In this document: in pieces, positions 45,671 through 54,436 of the stretch
Layout of the letters: each line of letters opens with the position of its first letter
How positions within the stretch are numbered: position 1 is the stretch's first letter
Assembly (NCBI GenBank): GCA_016795065.1
Contig: JAEUIU010000039.1
Span: 1 to 64,000, forward strand
Length of the DNA stretch: 64,000 bases
From: Phycisphaerae bacterium
GTDB taxonomy: Bacteria; Planctomycetota; Phycisphaerae; Phycisphaerales; SM1A02
Reading direction: 5' to 3'
Notes under the pieces: model-generated
What the model was told of the DNA's origin: nothing
Database searches by the model: none
What the model saw: the letters and a program-made list of their open reading frames with translations, nothing else
Position numbers and translations under genes: made by a program

Positions 45671-45706
45671 CCGAGCCTGCCCGAAAGGGCAGGCTCGGTC
45701 TTTTTT
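45671..45706 (+). terminator. Rho-independent terminator of the pseudopilin gene
   Basis: A perfect 12-bp stem (CCGAGCCTGCCC pairing with GGGCAGGCTCGG) closes a GAAA tetraloop and is followed by TCTTTTTT. It stands 77 bases after the pseudopilin stop and isolates it from the next gene. Confidence 0.95.
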
Positions 45707-45764
45707 GAAAGCGAAGCGCCCATACCGTCGACGAAGACCTTTCGATCGACGGAGCCGTACTGTC

Positions 45765-46118
45765 ATGCCAATGCCCCCTACCGGTGGAACCTTCGGATTG
45801 CTCGGCGGGCTGATCATGCCCATTTCGGTCCTGATCGCTCTTCGCAAAGCGCCGCCTGGCCCGGTCAAGAAGTTGATCATCTCAGGAGCAACCTCTCCCG
45901 AGACCGCCATGAAACCGGCCACCGCGAAGATCGCAAGGCCAATCGAGTTGGACTCGGCCGTGCGCGCCGGCGTTGTCATTGCCCTCGAGGATGGCCGCTA
46001 CTGGGTGGACGTCCGCCGCTACCGCAAGCGACGGCTCGTCACGGCCCTCATCATCGGACTCATGCTGGCCCTCTTGGGTGAAGCGGTCTGGTACTACTGG
46101 GCGCACATCGCCAAGTGA
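45765..46118 (+). CDS. small membrane protein of unknown function
   Basis: The 117-residue product has an N-terminal hydrophobic stretch (GLLGGLIMPISVLIAL), a middle with AKIARPIELDSAVRAGVVIALEDGRYWVDV, a basic RRYRKRR stop-transfer, and a C-terminal helix (LVTALIIGLMLALLGEAVWY). No family is recognised. ATG 45765 is the first after the terminator. It converges with the secreted protein gene downstream. Confidence 0.5.
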   Translation: MPMPPTGGTFGLLGGLIMPISVLIALRKAPPGPVKKLIISGATSPETAMKPATAKIARPIELDSAVRAGVVIALEDGRYWVDVRRYRKRRLVTALIIGLMLALLGEAVWYYWAHIAK

Positions 46119-46143
46119 CGACCAACCGCGTCGCGAAGGCAGC

Positions 46144-47568
46144 TCAACGAGGTAAGGGCGAGGCGGCCGGTGGCTCGGGGCCTTCCGGTTCGGACTCGGG
46201 TGCCGCTCCCAAGTTCGCGGCAATGCTCTCCAACGCACGGGTAAGCGTTTCGGGTGGAAGGGTCGCGTTTGAGATGGTGATGCTCACGACCTCCGATCCG
46301 ACCCGACCACTCAGGAGGACTGTCGGATTGGCGGAGCTGTCGTCCGTCGGACTCAACGAGGCCGACGAGAACGTCACGCTGCCCACATCGCGCGTCGCGC
46401 TCTTCAACTCGAGACGGATACCTCGGACCTGAAACTCCGCAAGGAGTGCCGCGGGCATGCGCCCCAAGGCCGCAGCCAAGTCGGCGGCGCTCTTGTCATC
46501 GATCATACGGACGCTGGTGATGAGGACAGCTTCTCCCTTCGAACCGCTGAATCCCAACGTCTCCGTCGTGACACATCGCTCAATGAGCCCAGGACGCTCG
46601 GCGGGAGCGATGCCGCGAATCGCCGAAAGCGCCAGGGTTGGAGCGGCGGGGGCGCGGGCCCGTTGCCAGGATGTGGACGCGAAACTCCGGTCGAGTGCGA
46701 CCTGCAGCAATCTGATCATCTTGGACCGCGGGATGACCTTGGAGATTTCACGAACAGACTCGGGCTTCGTGGCCAGATAGCGCCAGACCGCTTCGGTGCC
46801 CTCTGAGTTCCAGACTCCTTCAATCACGAGCCTCCCAGTGCCATACACCGACCTCTCGAGCGATGGACCGGAGGCGGGGTCGATGATCCCCGGCAAATGA
46901 GCGCGGTAGCCGGCAAAGTACGGATCGATCCCCAGCTTCTGGGCGACCCGATCGCGGGCCGTGACCGTGAAGCCCTCACTCAGCATCCGACGAGTCATCG
47001 AGACCTCTGGGCCGTCGGAAGCCACGAACGCGACGATCGAAATCTCCTGGTCAATGATCGCCTGCATGAGGGCGTGCGCAAACATGGTCCGCAGGACCGG
47101 CGGTCGCTCGGATTCGCCGACCGATGCCAGGCCGCCGGCGCCGATGAAGATCGACTTGGTGTCCGGGTCGTACAGCGTCACTTGGCGCAGGGCGAGTTGG
47201 TCGAGTTGGCTCGCCTCGAAGCGCCCCTTCGGTTGCATCGCTCGAAGGGCACGCTCGATGGCCAATCGCATCGCCTTCGGTTCAACGATGCCCACGGGAG
47301 GGGCGACCGCGAACGATCGACCGCTGACCTGCTCCACGAGTGCCCGGATCCGAGCCTGTTCCGCCGAGGGCAGCAGCGCCTCGATGGTGTCCCCTTGCAA
47401 GGGCGGCGGCACGCTTGGAGTGGCTTGCTGAGGGAGCGTCCGCTGGGCGACGGCCTCGTTGGTGAGGGCGAAGGGCCCAAACATCGCCGGAATAGTCAAC
47501 AACACTGACAACGCAGCGCCGTGACTGGTTGTGGTTCGCGAGCGCAGGATGATCGTCATGGGCATCAT
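46144..47568 (-). CDS. secreted protein of unknown function
   Basis: The 474-residue product has a signal peptide (ALSVLLTIPAMFGPF ... AVAQ). It continues with IRALVEQVSGRSFAVAPPVGIVEPKAMRLAIERALR, then YDPDTKSIFIGAGGL and RTMFAHALMQAIIDQE, where the position suggests a degenerate gluzincin-like helix (HALMQ, no HExxH). Ser/Thr-rich strands fill the C-terminus. No known family is recognised. An upstream in-frame ATG at 47658 would add a basic segment and is less likely. Confidence 0.6.
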   Translation of the reverse strand: MMPMTIILRSRTTTSHGAALSVLLTIPAMFGPFALTNEAVAQRTLPQQATPSVPPPLQGDTIEALLPSAEQARIRALVEQVSGRSFAVAPPVGIVEPKAMRLAIERALRAMQPKGRFEASQLDQLALRQVTLYDPDTKSIFIGAGGLASVGESERPPVLRTMFAHALMQAIIDQEISIVAFVASDGPEVSMTRRMLSEGFTVTARDRVAQKLGIDPYFAGYRAHLPGIIDPASGPSLERSVYGTGRLVIEGVWNSEGTEAVWRYLATKPESVREISKVIPRSKMIRLLQVALDRSFASTSWQRARAPAAPTLALSAIRGIAPAERPGLIERCVTTETLGFSGSKGEAVLITSVRMIDDKSAADLAAALGRMPAALLAEFQVRGIRLELKSATRDVGSVTFSSASLSPTDDSSANPTVLLSGRVGSEVVSITISNATLPPETLTRALESIAANLGAAPESEPEGPEPPAASPLPR

Positions 47569-47644
47569 CGGGTTGATTGGAAGCACGTTCAATCGGCGGG
47601 TCCGCCACCAGCACACCGACCTGACAAACGCCACCGGGGCCCCA

Positions 47645-48040
47645 TCACTCCTCGACACAGGTAGGCGCGTCGTCAGTCGGTTCGGAGAGGATGATCATGT
47701 ATCCGTCCGGATCGCGGAAGGCGAACTCGCGGCAACCGTACCAATACACCTCAGGGCCCCACTCGACGCGCACGTGCGGGGCAAGCATGGCATGCATCGC
47801 CTTCGCGTCGTCGACATCAAAGTGCAGGACCACTTCCGGCAGCGATGCATTCTCGCGGAGTGGCGGTTCGGGCGTGAAGAACTGAAGCCGAACGCCGTTT
47901 CGTTCCAGGATGACGAAGGTCGGCAGCTTCTCGGGCCAGACCCCGCCGATCTCGAAGTCGAGAAGCTCGCGGTAGAAGCCAATGGTGCGCTTCAGGTCAT
48001 GCACCGGCAGTCGAGGCGACACGGAACGGATCGCGGGCAT
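47645..48040 (-). CDS. VOC (glyoxalase/bleomycin resistance) family protein
   Basis: The 131-residue protein is one VOC unit of paired beta-alpha-beta-beta-beta modules: VSPRLPVHDLKRTIGFYREL at the N-terminus, VVLHFDVDDAKAMHAML in the middle, and FAFRDPDGYMIILSEP at the end. Metal-ligand positions include His in VLHFDV and Glu near the end. Substrate is unknown. Confidence 0.82.
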   Translation of the reverse strand: MPAIRSVSPRLPVHDLKRTIGFYRELLDFEIGGVWPEKLPTFVILERNGVRLQFFTPEPPLRENASLPEVVLHFDVDDAKAMHAMLAPHVRVEWGPEVYWYGCREFAFRDPDGYMIILSEPTDDAPTCVEE

Positions 48041-48093
48041 GCGGGCATTGGAGCAGATTGGTTAGGCCAACGCGACACCCATTGCGGCCCCCC

Positions 48094-48711
48094 TCATCCG
48101 GCAACGAAGGATGCCAAGGCGTAGGCCAGCGTGTTGGCCACCAGCATCAGGACCAGGCTGAAGGAATCGAGCGCTACTCCCGCTCGAACCGTCCGCACAA
48201 AGGCGACGATCCCGAGCGGAACGCCAAGGAGCCAGATGCCTTCCCGGCCCCCCACGTGGGCGAAGAACGTCGCCACGGCCACTGCCGACACCGATGCCAC
48301 CAGCGAAAGCGGCAAAAGCGAGAGGTAGGATGCGGTGGTCAGGAAGCCGAGCCGAGCTGAGAAACCTAAGGCCCCGGCGGTCGCGATCGTCATCAGCATC
48401 GCTGCAAGGGCACCGATCGCGCCGGTGGCCAGAGCGTCGCCACCAGAACGGCCGATCGCCGCAAGCGTGACGGCCCAGACTCCTGAAGCCATGGCCAGGA
48501 GCACCAGCTTCTGTCGAGACCTTCGCCATTCCGCTTGAAGTGCCAGTCGAACGGCACGCTCGTCCCGCTCCTGCTGGATGGCGTGGACGATCGACGCCGT
48601 GACACGAAGCCCGCATTCGGGACAGGCACCGGACCGGGCCAGCCCCCGAACGGGATAGCCGCAGCCCGTGCAAGGCCAGTCGGAAGAGAGGGGAACGCGA
48701 AGGAGACTCAT
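48094..48711 (-). CDS. zinc-ribbon membrane protein
   Basis: The 205-residue protein has an N-terminal zinc ribbon (CTGCGYPVRGL ... CPECGL) followed by a charged helix and five or so membrane helices (LVLLAMASGVWAVTLAAIG, ALATGAIGALAAMLMTIATAG and later). The ribbon is the recurrent planctomycete type found also at 2638, 3611 and 8886, here placed before the helices. Function is unknown. Confidence 0.6.
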   Translation of the reverse strand: MSLLRVPLSSDWPCTGCGYPVRGLARSGACPECGLRVTASIVHAIQQERDERAVRLALQAEWRRSRQKLVLLAMASGVWAVTLAAIGRSGGDALATGAIGALAAMLMTIATAGALGFSARLGFLTTASYLSLLPLSLVASVSAVAVATFFAHVGGREGIWLLGVPLGIVAFVRTVRAGVALDSFSLVLMLVANTLAYALASFVAG

Positions 48712-48810
48712 ATCGGCGACCGTCCTGTCGTCGGAACGATCCTACCGACGGGAGGTTGCCCGAGAAGCGGAACTCTGCGTCGAACAAGGCTCCGTTCGAC
48801 AGGCCGGGGA

Positions 48811-48898
48811 CGTTACCGCCCAACCCGCAGCCCGCGATTCACTCGCGGGCGCCCCCGGCGCAAGAGCGAGTGTCGGCCCGGAGGGCCGTACGGAGCGC
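48811..48898. repeat. 88-bp structured repeat, copy 1
   Basis: This copy contains two hairpins: GCCCGCG/CGCGGGC around the loop ATTCACT, and CGGCCC/GGGCCG around GGA. The 3' part GAGCGAGTGTCGGCCCGGAG continues identically into copy 2. The equal 88-base length and conserved loop argue for a real repeat unit rather than chance. Confidence 0.75.
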
Positions 48899-48979
48899 TC
48901 AAGAAACAACCAAGCCGGACCGAACGGCTCATGCCGCCCGGCCCGGCTGTTGATGTTGATGGGAACTCGAGGGAGGCTC

Positions 48980-49067
48980 CGTTACCCGCCAACCCGCAGC
49001 GGCGGATTCACTCCGCCGCGCCCGCGGCGCCAGAGCGAGTGTCGGCCCGGAGGGCCGTACGGAGCGC
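48980..49067. repeat. 88-bp structured repeat, copy 2
   Basis: This copy lies 169 bases after copy 1 in the same orientation and just after the groEL stop (minus strand). Its first stem is GCGGCGG/CCGCCGC around the same ATTCACT loop: both arms differ from copy 1 but stay complementary. The second hairpin is identical. Bases between the copies hold no gene; in total 48712-49072 is gene-free. Confidence 0.75.
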
Positions 49068-49072
49068 AAAGG

Positions 49073-50713
49073 CTAGTAATCCATGTCATCCATGCCAGCT
49101 CCGGCTCCCGCCGGCGCCTTGGCCTTCTTCTCCTTGATCTCGGTGATTGCGCAATCGGTGGTCAGCAGAAGCCCCGCGATGCTTGCGGCGTTCTGAAGAG
49201 CGACGCGCTCGACCTTGGTCGGAACGATGACGCCCGCCTTGACGAGGTCCTCGTACTGGCCGGTCATCGCGTTGAAGCCGAAGCTCGAGTCGTTGGACTC
49301 CTCGATCTTCTGGGCGACGATCGAACCGTCGAGACCACCGTTGGCGGCGATCTGCTTGGCCGGAGCGGCGAGGGCTCGGAAGATGATGTCGGCGCCGACC
49401 TTCTCGTCGCCGACCATGTCCTTCTTCGCCTTCTCAAGAGCCTTGCGGGCCCGGAGAACGCTGACGCCGCCGCCCGGAAGGATGCCTTCCTCGACGGCAG
49501 CGCGGCACGCATGGAGGGCGTCCTCGACGCGTGCCTTCTTCTCCTTCATCTCGACTTCGGTCGCGGCGCCGACGTTGATCTGGGCAACGCCGCCGGCGAG
49601 CTTGGCGAGGCGCTCTTGGAGCTTCTCGCGGTCATAGTCGCTCGTGGTCGCCTCGACCTGCGACTTGATCTGTTCGATGCGGCCCTGAATCTCCTTGGTC
49701 TTGCCGGCACCTTCGACGATCGTGCAGTTGTCCTTGTCGACGGTGATCTTCTTGGCCCGACCGAGGTCGCTCAGCGTGATGCTCTCAAGCTGCATCCCAA
49801 GCTCTTCCATGATGGCGGTGCCGCCGGTGAGGACGGCAATGTCCTCGAGCATGGCCTTACGGCGATCGCCGAAGCCCGGAGCCTTGACGGCGCAGACCTT
49901 GAGGACGCCACGGAGCTTGTTCACGACGAGAGTCGCAAGGGCCTCGCCCTCGATGTCCTCGGCGATGATCAGGAGCGACTTCCCGCCCTCGGCGATCTTG
50001 CCGAGGATCGGGAGCATGTCCTTCGCGGAGGAGATCTTCTTCTCGTGGATGAGGACGTAGGCGTCCTCGAGGATGCATTCCATCGTCGCCTGGTTGGTGA
50101 CGAAGTGCGGGCTGAGGTAGCCCTTGTCGAACTGCATGCCTTCGAGGAGTTCGACGACGGTGTCGAGGCTCTTGCCTTCCTCGACGGTGATGACGCCGTC
50201 CTTGCCGACCTTGTCCATCGCCTCGGCGATGATCTTGCCGATCTGCATGTCCTGGTTGGCCGAGCAGGAACCGACCTGGGCGATCTCGGTCGAGTTCTTC
50301 ACCGGCTTAGAGAGCTTCTTCAGTTCATCAACGATCGTGTCGACCGCCTTGTCGATGCCGCGCTTGACAGCGTTGGCATTGGCGCCGGCGGTGATGTTCT
50401 TCAGGCCTTCCTGGTAGATAGCCTCGGCGTACACGGTCGCGGTGGTGGTGCCGTCGCCTGCGTCCTTTGACGCCTTGCTGGCGACTTCCTTCACCATCTG
50501 GGCGCCCATGTTCTCGTAGGGATCGTCCAGCTCGATCTCCTTGGCGACGGTAACGCCGTCCTTGGTGACGGTCGGGGCGCCGAAGCTCTTCTCGAGGATG
50601 ACCACGCGGCCGCTCGGGCCGAGGGTGACCTTGACGGCCTTGGCGAGCTTCTGCACGCCGCGGAGGATCCGCTCACGTGCGTCGTTGTCATAGGCGATTT
50701 GCTTTGATGCCAT
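49073..50713 (-). CDS. groEL: chaperonin GroEL (60 kDa)
   Basis: The 546-residue ATPase chaperonin is recognisable throughout: [20 protein letters not shown], the catalytic [38 protein letters not shown], and the ending [11 protein letters not shown] in place of the common GGM repeats. It folds proteins in a double ring with GroES. It is last in an operon groES, two small genes, groEL, with 88 bases before it. No CIRCE operator was found upstream of the operon. Confidence 0.98.
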   Translation of the reverse strand: MASKQIAYDNDARERILRGVQKLAKAVKVTLGPSGRVVILEKSFGAPTVTKDGVTVAKEIELDDPYENMGAQMVKEVASKASKDAGDGTTTATVYAEAIYQEGLKNITAGANANAVKRGIDKAVDTIVDELKKLSKPVKNSTEIAQVGSCSANQDMQIGKIIAEAMDKVGKDGVITVEEGKSLDTVVELLEGMQFDKGYLSPHFVTNQATMECILEDAYVLIHEKKISSAKDMLPILGKIAEGGKSLLIIAEDIEGEALATLVVNKLRGVLKVCAVKAPGFGDRRKAMLEDIAVLTGGTAIMEELGMQLESITLSDLGRAKKITVDKDNCTIVEGAGKTKEIQGRIEQIKSQVEATTSDYDREKLQERLAKLAGGVAQINVGAATEVEMKEKKARVEDALHACRAAVEEGILPGGGVSVLRARKALEKAKKDMVGDEKVGADIIFRALAAPAKQIAANGGLDGSIVAQKIEESNDSSFGFNAMTGQYEDLVKAGVIVPTKVERVALQNAASIAGLLLTTDCAITEIKEKKAKAPAGAGAGMDDMDY

Positions 50714-50801
50714 GGGTGTATCTCTTTTCGATGTGTTTCGAAGCGTTGCGAGTTGGGTTATGCGCTGATGCCTGTCGTGCGTGCGGCGGGCTTGGGTTGG
50801 C

Positions 50802-51005
50802 TCAGCCGATCTCGATCCAGGCGACTCGGTGGGAGTCGACGATGTAAACGTGCGAACCGTCCGTCACCTTCACGAGGCCATCGGCCTCTTCGGGAATGAG
50901 CAGGGCCTTCTTGACGATGCAAGCCGCTGCGTCGGCGAATTCGATGCGAATGTCGCGAAGCCCGTTCAGCTCGTGAAAGGCCTTGCGGAGTTGCGGCGCT
51001 TCCAT
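50802..51005 (-). CDS. small protein within the groE operon (67 residues)
   Basis: The 67-residue protein lies between groES and groEL on the same strand and overlaps the upstream small gene by one base (TGATG). It ends with [20 protein letters not shown], which resembles the end of its upstream neighbour (HVAVAYQV preceded by IWIDPE). No family is recognised. The tight overlap and in-operon position support a real gene; a link to chaperonin function is only positional. Confidence 0.65.
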   Translation of the reverse strand: MEAPQLRKAFHELNGLRDIRIEFADAAACIVKKALLIPEEADGLVKVTDGSHVYIVDSHRVAWIEIG

Positions 51006-51232
51006 CAGTGGCCGTCCGTCCGGACCTGGTAGGCGACGGCGACGTGCTCAGGATCGATCCAGATGAAATTCTGGCGGGTCACGATCTTGATCACCTTGTT
51101 GCTCCGGACATCCTCAACATCAACGACGTTGCGGATCTCGACCGGCTTTGAGTCGCCGACCAGGATGAGATCGAGCTCCTTGATGGTGCCCTTCATCTCG
51201 GCCAGGATCTTGATGAGTGGACCTCGTTCCAT
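51005..51232 (-). CDS. small protein within the groE operon (75 residues)
   Basis: The 75-residue protein starts 42 bases after groES. It has ILAEMKGTIKELDLILVGD near the start, then VDVEDVRSNKVIKIVTRQNFIWIDPEHVAVAYQV. The last segment, a beta-hairpin-like motif, matches the second small protein, which suggests an old duplication. No known domain is recognised. Confidence 0.65.
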   Translation of the reverse strand: MERGPLIKILAEMKGTIKELDLILVGDSKPVEIRNVVDVEDVRSNKVIKIVTRQNFIWIDPEHVAVAYQVRTDGH

Positions 51233-51274
51233 GGCGTGCCTTTCTGCTGATGGCTACCGGCGAATTGGACGGGC

Positions 51275-51565
51275 TCACTCAATGACGCCGAGGATGTCTT
51301 CCTCAGTCATGATGAGGAACGCATCACCGTCGATCTTGACTTCGGTTCCGGAGTAGCTCGAGAAGATCACCGAGTCGCCCTTCTTCACAGAGAAGGGAAT
51401 GCGCTGGCCGTTGTCCTTGTTCAGGATGCCGTCGCCAACCGCAATGACCTTGCCCCGCTTTGGCTTGTCCTTGGCGGATTCGGGGAGGAAGATGCCGGAT
51501 TCGGTCTTGGTCGCGGCTTCGTCGCGCTTCACGAGAATCTTGTCGCCGAGGGGTCGAACCTTCAT
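51275..51565 (-). CDS. groES: co-chaperonin GroES
   Basis: The 96-residue co-chaperonin shows KVRPLGDKILVKRDEAATKT at the N-terminus with the mobile-loop region next (ESGIFLPESAKDKP), KVIAVGDG and VIFSSYSGTEVK. It caps the GroEL ring. The ATG is preceded by AGGAG at a good distance. About 100 bases upstream to the next gene hold the operon promoter; no inverted repeat of the CIRCE type is present. Confidence 0.97.
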   Translation of the reverse strand: MKVRPLGDKILVKRDEAATKTESGIFLPESAKDKPKRGKVIAVGDGILNKDNGQRIPFSVKKGDSVIFSSYSGTEVKIDGDAFLIMTEEDILGVIE

Positions 51566-51667
51566 ATCACTATCTCCTGCTGAACTGAGTGGGATCTGAT
51601 GAGCGAACGTCGCAACAGTGGAAAACTATGGTGAAATGGCGGGGGCAGCCTGCGCCGCGAAGGCGGC

Positions 51668-52243
51668 TCAAGCTGCCGGCCAGTGATCTCGGTAATGGCG
51701 CCGCACGACGCGACGCAGGGTCTCAAGCATCGATTCCAGCCGCACCGGGCCATCGATGACCGCGAACGCGCCTTCGCGGAGCGCTTCGGCGAGGCCGCGG
51801 GCGCTGTCACGCGTGTTGGGTTGGGGTGGCCGCACGACGACGGTCGGCGGAGGCTGTTCAAGTCGTCGGAGAAGCTGGAGCACACGCGGTCCCGCCGGCG
51901 TCAGACGAGCTACGCCGTGCGGCGAGGGCGGCTCCATCGGAATCGAGAGGTCGACGATGGCGATGTGCACGATGCCGCGACGGAGGAATTCGGTGGCCTC
52001 GACGCCTGAGCGGCAGCGGTAGCAATCGATCCCAAGCGGCCCCAGGAGGGCAGGCAACTGGTCGGCAAAGCCGCCGTCCCGCCAGCCGCCGTAGGTCAGC
52101 ATGAGCCGCAAGCGGCCGCTGGGGCGGGGTTCTCCCTGCCTTTCATCCCCTCGCTCACCTGGCTTCTGACTCGCACCGCCGCCGCTGGCTGGAGGGCCAG
52201 AGGGCGCGTCGGGTGGCTCGGGGTGGTGGAAACGAAGGTGCAT
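51668..52243 (-). CDS. receiver-like domain protein (possible degenerate response regulator)
   Basis: The 191-residue product has a 45-residue Pro/Gly-rich N-terminus followed by a receiver-like fold: RLRLMLTYGG, a central AIVDLSIP where the Asp could be the phosphoacceptor, and a C-terminal LREGAFAVIDGPVRLESMLETLRRVV. The usual acidic pair of the first strand is replaced by TYGG, so phosphorylation is uncertain. ATG 52243 gives the shortest sensible start. The gap 52244-52780 upstream shows no gene, only a TGCCAAATTGGCA palindrome at about 52554 and AT-rich CATAGTTATCGGGCTATAG at about 52599. Confidence 0.5.
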   Translation of the reverse strand: MHLRFHHPEPPDAPSGPPASGGGASQKPGERGDERQGEPRPSGRLRLMLTYGGWRDGGFADQLPALLGPLGIDCYRCRSGVEATEFLRRGIVHIAIVDLSIPMEPPSPHGVARLTPAGPRVLQLLRRLEQPPPTVVVRPPQPNTRDSARGLAEALREGAFAVIDGPVRLESMLETLRRVVRRHYRDHWPAA

Positions 52244-52780
52244 GCCTGAAGTCGGGGCGGAGATGAACGCAGCTGTCGATGGCACCCCGAGCAACAAGGG
52301 CGTCGCCGGGGAGAATGGCCAAGGCAATGTTCGTGCCCGACGGTCGGGCCCTTGCTTCCGTTCGGCCAGTACCGAGCGCAGCGACACGCACACCGAAACT
52401 CGCGACAGGCATCGCACCGGATGCCCCTGCCATCGGGATATGGCGCCATTCTCACCCCCCGAGCCGCGGGACAAACGCTCCCTCGCGACCAGGTTCGTGC
52501 CTGTCCCATTTGGTGTCGCTCTGACAAGGGGACCCGGCTCAGCCGTGCCCCGCTGCCAAATTGGCACGGGCGCATCGGTCGGTCCTCTGCGGCAGCCATA
52601 GTTATCGGGCTATAGCGGGCGGCGGCAGCCCGGCGCTGGCACGGAGTTTCAGCCGAGGCCGTTGGCTGGGGAGGCCGCGGTTGGCTCGCCCGTTCGGCTC
52701 TGGGCGATTGTGTCGCTTGCGGTCCCCGGTTGACGCGTCGAACATTGCCCGCTTTCGGTCTTCGCAACTGGAGTCAGTCC

Positions 52781-54193
52781 ATGGCCGCCGTCCGCATCGC
52801 CACCGCCTTCGCCAAGCCCGCCGACTTCATTGGCACTGAGGGCATCATTCAGGGTTGGGTCCGAACCCGCCGCGACTCGAAGGCCGGGCTCTCGTTCGTA
52901 GCGGTAAGCGACGGTTCCTCGTTCGATCCGATCCAGCTCGTCGTTCCAGCCGACCTCCCCAATTACGCGAGCGAGGTCCAACACCTGACGGCAGGCTGCG
53001 CGATCGAGGCACAGGGCGCCTTCGTCCAGAGTCAGGGCAAGGGACAGTCGATCGAGATGCAGGTCAAGAGCCTCAAGGTGCACGGATTCGTCGACGACCC
53101 CGACACCTATCCGATCCAGCCAAAGCCGCACTCGATGGAGTACCTCCGCGAGGTCGCTCACCTGCGCGTGCGGACCAACACCTTCGGGGCCGTGGCCCGC
53201 GTGCGCCATTGTCTCGCCATGGCGATCCACCGCTACTTCCACGAGAACGGCTTCGCCTGGGTGCACACGCCGATCATCACCGGCGCCGACTGCGAAGGCG
53301 CGGGACAGATGTTCCGCGTCTCGACGCTCGACTTCGTGAACATGCCCAAGACGCCCGAGGGTCGGATCGACTTCAGCCAGGACTTCTTCGGCAAGGAAAC
53401 GCACCTCACCGTCTCAGGGCAGCTCAACGTCGAGACTTGGTGCATGGCGCTCTCAAAGGTCTACACCTTCGGTCCGACCTTCCGTGCCGAGAACTCCAAC
53501 ACGAGCCGACACCTCGCGGAGTTCTGGATGATCGAGCCCGAGATCGCCTTCGCCGATCTGGCCGCCGATGCTGACCTGGCCGAGTCGCTTCTCAAGTACA
53601 TCTTCCGGGCCCTGCTCAACGAGCGCCAGGACGATCTTAAGTTCTTTGCGGAGCGCATCGACAAGGAGTGCATCACGCGACTCGAGAAGTTCGTCGAGGC
53701 AAAGTTCGAGCGGATCACCTACACCGAGGCCATCGACCTGCTTGAGAAGGCCATCGCAAAGGGTGAGAAGTTCGACTACCAGCCGAAGTGGGGCATCGAC
53801 ATGCAGTCCGAGCATGAGCGATACCTGACCGAAAAGGTCTTCGGCCGGCCCGTCGCGGTCATCAACTATCCAAAGGACATCAAGGCGTTCTACATGCGCC
53901 TGAACGATGATGGCCGGACGGTTGCGGCGATGGACATCCTCGCCCCGGGCATCGGTGAGATCGTTGGCGGTTCGCAGCGCGAGGAGCGGCTCGATGTTCT
54001 CGACAGTCGCATCGACGAGATGGGGCTGCACAAGGCCGACTACTGGTGGTACCGCGACCTGCGCCGTTACGGCACCGTGCCCCACGCCGGATTCGGCCTC
54101 GGCTTTGAGCGAGCCATCATCTACGCGACGGGCATGCAGAACATCCGCGATGTCATACCGTTCGCGCGAACGCCGAAGAACTGCGAGTTCTGA
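52781..54193 (+). CDS. asnS: asparaginyl-tRNA synthetase
   Basis: The 470-residue class IIb synthetase has the N-terminal OB anticodon-binding domain ([18 protein letters not shown]), class II motif 2 as [18 protein letters not shown], and motif 3 as [28 protein letters not shown] and EFWMIEPE distinguish it as AsnRS rather than AspRS. It attaches Asn to tRNA-Asn. ATG 52781 has GGAG upstream. Its stop overlaps the next start by one base. Confidence 0.97.
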   Translation: MAAVRIATAFAKPADFIGTEGIIQGWVRTRRDSKAGLSFVAVSDGSSFDPIQLVVPADLPNYASEVQHLTAGCAIEAQGAFVQSQGKGQSIEMQVKSLKVHGFVDDPDTYPIQPKPHSMEYLREVAHLRVRTNTFGAVARVRHCLAMAIHRYFHENGFAWVHTPIITGADCEGAGQMFRVSTLDFVNMPKTPEGRIDFSQDFFGKETHLTVSGQLNVETWCMALSKVYTFGPTFRAENSNTSRHLAEFWMIEPEIAFADLAADADLAESLLKYIFRALLNERQDDLKFFAERIDKECITRLEKFVEAKFERITYTEAIDLLEKAIAKGEKFDYQPKWGIDMQSEHERYLTEKVFGRPVAVINYPKDIKAFYMRLNDDGRTVAAMDILAPGIGEIVGGSQREERLDVLDSRIDEMGLHKADYWWYRDLRRYGTVPHAGFGLGFERAIIYATGMQNIRDVIPFARTPKNCEF

Positions 54194-54417
54194 TGCAGTG
54201 CAACATCGACGCGAAGGGCAAGGCCGTCCGGCTGATCGCAGGAGCCGCGATCGAAGGCACCGGCTGGATACTCGCGATCCTCGGATACCTCGGCATCCTC
54301 CCCGAGTGGTCCCTGTATGTCGGCGGGGCCGCGGCGCTGGGCGGCTTCTTCATGATCATCGAGGGACTCGCCGGCTGGTGCGCCCTCCGCGCGATGGGGT
54401 TCCGGACCCCGCTCTGA
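54193..54417 (+). CDS. DUF2892 (YgaP-like) small membrane protein
   Basis: The 74-residue protein begins CNIDAKGKAVRLIAGAA and has two helices (GWILAILGYLGIL, YVGGAAALGGFFMIIEGLAG) followed by WCALRAMGF. This matches DUF2892 membrane proteins, whose N-terminal Cys-Asn and Gly-rich pattern is typical. Function is unknown. TGATG overlap with asnS couples it to that gene. Confidence 0.7.
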   Translation: MQCNIDAKGKAVRLIAGAAIEGTGWILAILGYLGILPEWSLYVGGAAALGGFFMIIEGLAGWCALRAMGFRTPL

Positions 54418-54436
54418 GCCCGCACCCGACGGACCC

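Noticed and set aside
48811..49067. CRISPR array downstream of groEL
   Set aside because: Only two 88-base units with internal stems and no short direct repeats with regular unique spacers.
51566..51667. CIRCE operator before groES
   Set aside because: No TTAGCACTC-N9-GAGTGCTAA or close variant is present upstream of the operon.
52244..52767. Long N-terminal extension of the receiver-like protein and other minus-strand frames in this gap
   Set aside because: The extension is low-complexity and the conserved part starts after ATG 52243; the frames lack motifs.
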